A DNA stretch of 64,000 nt from Voacanga thouarsii. Lineage: Eukaryota > Streptophyta > Magnoliopsida > Gentianales > Apocynaceae. Positions 60,399 to 64,000 of the stretch are shown here, one piece after another. Both the position numbers and the translations under genes were made by a program. Each line of letters starts with the position of its first letter. The stretch's first letter is position 1. Location: positions 558,001-622,000 of the forward strand of contig JANUWF010001218.1 in assembly GCA_026120185.1 (NCBI GenBank). The letters are read 5' to 3'. The notes beneath the pieces are model-generated. The model was given only the letters and a program-made list of their open reading frames with translations, was not told the origin of the DNA and ran no database searches.

Positions 60399-63239
60399 GT
60401 ATATCATCACCTATTTTTGACCAATTATTTTCCCAGAATTGTTCTATATTTGAAACTTTACAGAATATAAGTATCAAAACAAACAATTCTCTGAGCTTAC
60501 TTCCTGTAGCCCAATGTGCTGCTTCTTCAATTGCATCGTTCCACTCTTTGTCATTTTGTAATAGACCTAGACAATAACATGCATTCTTAAATGATGAATA
60601 TGTGACACCATTTATTGTGCGGATGTTTTCAAATGATGTAGGACCTTTTACAACATTCAGTAACATCCGTAGAAAATACCTCTCACCACAACTTGGAGGC
60701 ACATACGTAATTCTTCCAATACATCTCTTTGTTTTTCTTTTTTCCCATGATTTTCTTGTCTATTCCACGTGTATTTGCTTGTGAATTCTACATAAGCTAA
60801 CTCTCTTGCTTCTACATCAGTAGCATTTTTCTGAAACCATTCAGTCAGCATAGTTTTCTCAGCATTTTCTCTATTAACAATGTGTGGCAATAGGTTATCA
60901 TCTTTGAATATAAGGAGTTGTTCACCATCTAGATGTACACACAGTCTTTCTACTACTAGTACTCTAAAATGTATATCAAAATAAAAAATTCGCCAACAAG
61001 CTTCACGTGGAGATAAATATCGATAGTCCAAAAATGCTCTATTTTCTTCCTTTGGTACTTCTGAATTGTTGTCCATTACTGTGGGATTTGATGGAATAGT
61101 TACAATTACAACTTCAATTTGATCAAACCCTTTTGTAAAGTACTTGAACAGATACTTTATTGCTTTTGATTGATTGCAAGCTTCAACATTGATATGGCTT
61201 TAGTACTTAAGCAATAAAAATCTGTTGTAAGGGACAACATACCTATTGTCCAATTTGATTCCTCTATTTTTCCACAAATCTGTTATTGCATCTTCGTTTG
61301 TATAAGCAATAACCATTACTGTCGATGCTTATTTCACACTGAAAATCTTTTGGAAAGTGCTTTGAACATGTATCTGTAAAATAATTTGTGTTTCATCAAA
61401 CAATATTTGATATTTAACAAAATGTTGTATCTTTTTTATAATTAGGAGACAAATAAAATATACCATTACTCATGCAATGTGAATTTGGATTTGCTAAGCC
61501 ACATGGGCCATGCATCATGAAATTTGACACTGCTTCATAACAATGAGGATCACTGATTGGATCAGGTATTTCTGCATTGATGATTTTATCTATATCCTCT
61601 TTATTATTTCTCTTCACTGTCTCGTCTAACCAAAGTAGCATATGAGAGTGTGGTAATCCTCGCTTTTGGAATTCAATAGTGTATACAACTATAGTGGTAT
61701 AAAAAAAACATTCTTAGTTAAAATAGATTGATTACAAATGTAACAAAATTAATTAAATTTGAATGAAATTTAGAAAAACTACAAACCTGCTTGAACTGGC
61801 CCAAAAATTTTCTTCTTCATGATATCCTTCATCATTTCATCTAGCTTCATCTTGAAAATCCGTGTTTCAATATCTGGACGATTTTCAGCCTTTTGACCTC
61901 CTTTTTAGCTCAAGTAAAATTAAATTTCATGCCAATTTGGGTTAGCTGTAAATGTAATAAACAAATCTGGGTTTCTATATGTTCTGCAAATTGCCATCGC
62001 ATCTTGGTAATTCTGAATTATGTAACGTGGACTCCCTGTAAATGTTGATGGCAGAATGATTCGCTTTCCAATTTTCGTTGAATCAGTATCACCTTTCTCT
62101 ACTGCATCTTGTATATTCTGATACAAATCACTTCTCAATTTTGCTTAGTTTCTTCTGATCTAGTCCAATCTTTGTTGCTCAATCGCAGTATAACAATCCA
62201 CTACAAATTGTTGGAAAAGTTGACCTGCCAGTGTAATATTACATTGTATATCCACTCTGTCTTGGATAACATAAGAGTAAAACTCATTCATTGTTACAAA
62301 CTTCCTTTTTGTACGATTTTTCTGTCTATTTTCTACATATTTGATTTCCGTATGGAAACCATCTTCTCCATATGGAAATAGCAATGGATACTGCGAAGCC
62401 ATAAATGAAGGGTGCAAATAGTTGATTCTTTTCAATGAATCATTTCTTCCTTGAACAATAATATCTCGATCCAATGACTTATGTTCAAAATCTCCAATTA
62501 TCAAACCTGCAACTTTATTACATTGAACCTCATTATATTCTCTCTTCTTCTTTGAAAATTGACCTTTTATTTTTAACGTCAAGTTTTCAATATCAGAATC
62601 CTTGAATCGTTCTCTTGCCATCCGAAATGCTTGCGTCAATCTGTTATTAAGATCAAACATATGAATGAAAGACTCAATAAGTTGTCTATCTAATGCATCA
62701 TTATACTGTTTCTGATTGATAGCATCTAAGCGATTTTGAATCCCATTATCAGTGTCATGGACATATAATTGACAAAAACTTGGTTTTTTGCCTATCTTAG
62801 GAAGAAGCGTGCCAATTCGATGATGGTTTTGACCACAAATTCGGAATATATATGGAGTGGATTTTGTATTGATGCTTTGATCAATATAACCACCAGTTGA
62901 AGTTATGGCAAACATGGAGTTATAAGCTCGAATATTCTCAAAGAACTTCTGATTGGTGTTGTTATTGTTGCAAAAAAGCAGACTTCTCAGTAGTTCAGGC
63001 CATTCCTTGTTGACTGGGAATTTAACATTACCGTGCCTGCAGCATATTGTAAATTTTGGATATAGGTAATCTTTTTGGCTTTTGACTTTTTCCTCATACC
63101 AAAAAATAGCACCACAATGCTTACAGGTGTAATTTGATTCCTCATACCGTGAGATCACAAACCTTGTATCTTCTACAAAAATAGTAAATTTATATGTTAG
63201 TTAACAATTTAATGAATTAACAAAGAGTTTAAATTTACC

Positions 63240-63345
63240 TTCTGCAAGAAGCTTTGTCTTTTGCTTTTTTTGACTTCGAGGAATTGAATTGGCATCTTCT
63301 CTGTTTTTTTGTTGTTCCTTTCTTTTTCTTTTCTTATTCTGATAT
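63240..63345 (-). pseudogene. basic leader exon of Helitron 2 Rep
   Basis: The minus strand encodes KNKKRKRKEQQKNRED followed by SIPRSQKKQKTKLLAE and a GT donor. A 59-bp intron leads to DTRFVISRYEESNYTCKHCG at 63,172. It is Lys/Arg-rich, probably a nuclear localisation segment, and comparable to the basic segments ahead of Rep in Helitron 1. Confidence 0.6.
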
Positions 63346-64000
63346 GTTTTTTATGTGACATTCAGGTAGCCTACACGGTTCTGTTGTGAATACGGCACAA
63401 ATGTTTGTAACTTCAATTCTCTTTGTTGTTTCAGAATGTTTCTTCTACATAACTGGGCTTGTTTTGAAGCGGTAAATTCTACTACTAAACAATTTCAAAG
63501 AAAAAATATTTAGTTTAACAAATAGTTATTAAAACAGTAAATACAATTAGAGACTAATATCTATTTGTACTTGGATTCATCTTTTGCAAAGATGTTCTTG
63601 ATCTATTCTGGGAGTTTCTTGTAAAATTGATGTGTATGTATTTCAGCTTCGTGTATAAGGTGAATTCATCTCGCAGTATTATATAGGTGTACTGTACAAT
63701 AAGTTGAAATGTTTCTTTTTACTTACGAAGGAATATCTTATGTATTTAAAACAATTTTTTTGAAGATCTAAAAAGTTGTTCAGGTTTAATAAACAGAACA
63801 TTTAATTTTTTGGGAAATGTATTGGACAATGTAAGAGGTGTTTATATCTTTAATAGATAGTTAAACCTTTGTTTTTCGTTTAAAGATTAAAGTGTTGTTA
63901 AATTTAAATGCTGTTAATGTTCTTGGGTATTGAATATGTAAAGGTCTTTTCAGTTTTTTAAACAGTGATTTTATTTTGGTATAGAGATTGGTGCTATAAA
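63346..64000. other. upstream part of Helitron 2
   Basis: AT-rich DNA. A further short basic segment may be present near 63,350-63,600, but nothing is assigned. The RPA-like gene, if present, lies beyond the window. Confidence 0.4.

Larger units (their letters stand above)
52887..63172 (-). pseudogene. Helitron 2 Rep/helicase, split by a copia element
   Basis: Read on the minus strand: an N-terminal Cys-rich region (CKHCGAIFWYEE, CCRHGN) in a 332-codon frame (63,158-62,160), NPDLFITFTANPNW (~61,940), HUH motif GLPHSHM (~61,650), MMHGPCGLANP, and paired tyrosines in KYLFKYFTKG (~61,165-61,135). LDYRYLSPREACWRI, RYFLRMLLNVVKGPTSFENI and NWSKIGDDILH follow, up to the copia insertion at 60,398. 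Coding resumes at 54,797 with QRKMLKSPTLKLSEE. The helicase part has a Walker A altered to GYRGTSKT (~54,475), IIWDEAPM, FGGKTILL, NKSQGQ and LYVAVSKVKN. Introns fit at 61,692-61,786, about 54,309-54,385 and 53,855-53,937. Stops occur after QQRLD, RRN, WHEI and LSEE. Compared with Helitron 1 the frame is better kept. Confidence 0.88.
42250..64000 (-). mobile_element. Helitron 2, related Helitron extending past the window
   Basis: This mirrors Helitron 1. On the minus strand, Rep/helicase runs from ~63.3 kb to 52.9 kb, followed by an opposite-strand ~98-bp repeat array (44.9-52.5 kb), captured exons (44.5 kb) and the ~210-codon ORF (42.8-43.5 kb). The RPA-like gene expected upstream of Rep would lie beyond 64,000. 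The 3' end was not located; ~42.25 kb is only the upstream limit of ORF-associated sequence. A Ty1/copia insertion interrupts Rep/helicase. The element is inactive: besides the insertion there are in-frame stops in Rep and a damaged Walker A. Confidence 0.6.

Overview
This is plant nuclear DNA, most likely from a eudicot. It is AT-rich and intron-rich, with GT-AG introns, a plant-specific lamin-like gene (CRWN1/NMCP1), a plant class I small heat-shock relic, an F-box relic, plant-type Helitrons and a Ty1/copia element. The sequence alone does not identify the species.

Layout. (1) 1-3.2 kb is AT-rich flank with one arrowhead-like repeat. (2) About 3.2-23.8 kb is a large degenerate Helitron on the + strand (Helitron 1). 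In order it has an RPA1-like gene, an inverted piece of a second RPA-like gene, a broken Rep/helicase gene, an array of ~98-bp repeats pointing the other way, captured gene scraps, and an unrecognised 209-codon ORF on the - strand. (3) 24.2-35.0 kb is an intact eight-exon CRWN1-like gene, the only clearly functional host gene. (4) 35.57-36.08 kb is a class I sHSP relic joined to an inverted, nearly identical copy of a CRWN1 exon piece. (5) 36.2-42 kb is AT-rich intergenic DNA with short dispersed repeats and an F-box pseudogene. (6) About 42 kb to the window end is a second, related Helitron on the - strand (Helitron 2). It has the same order mirrored: homologous ORF (42.8-43.5 kb), captured adenosine-deaminase-like exons, repeat array (44.9-52.5 kb), then the Rep/helicase gene, split by a 5.6-kb internally deleted Ty1/copia element with a GTGCA target duplication.

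The main observation is that two diverged Helitrons share an architecture beyond RPA and Rep/helicase. Both carry an array of a sharply bounded ~98-bp core and, beyond it, a ~210-codon ORF of unknown family that opposes Rep/helicase. The two ORFs share only about 40% of residues by eye, yet one is fully open and the other has a single stop. The array cores are alike between the elements while the spacers are not. This looks like an undescribed accessory module of a Helitron lineage. The assignment to single elements is inference, because the Helitron ends are not firmly defined.
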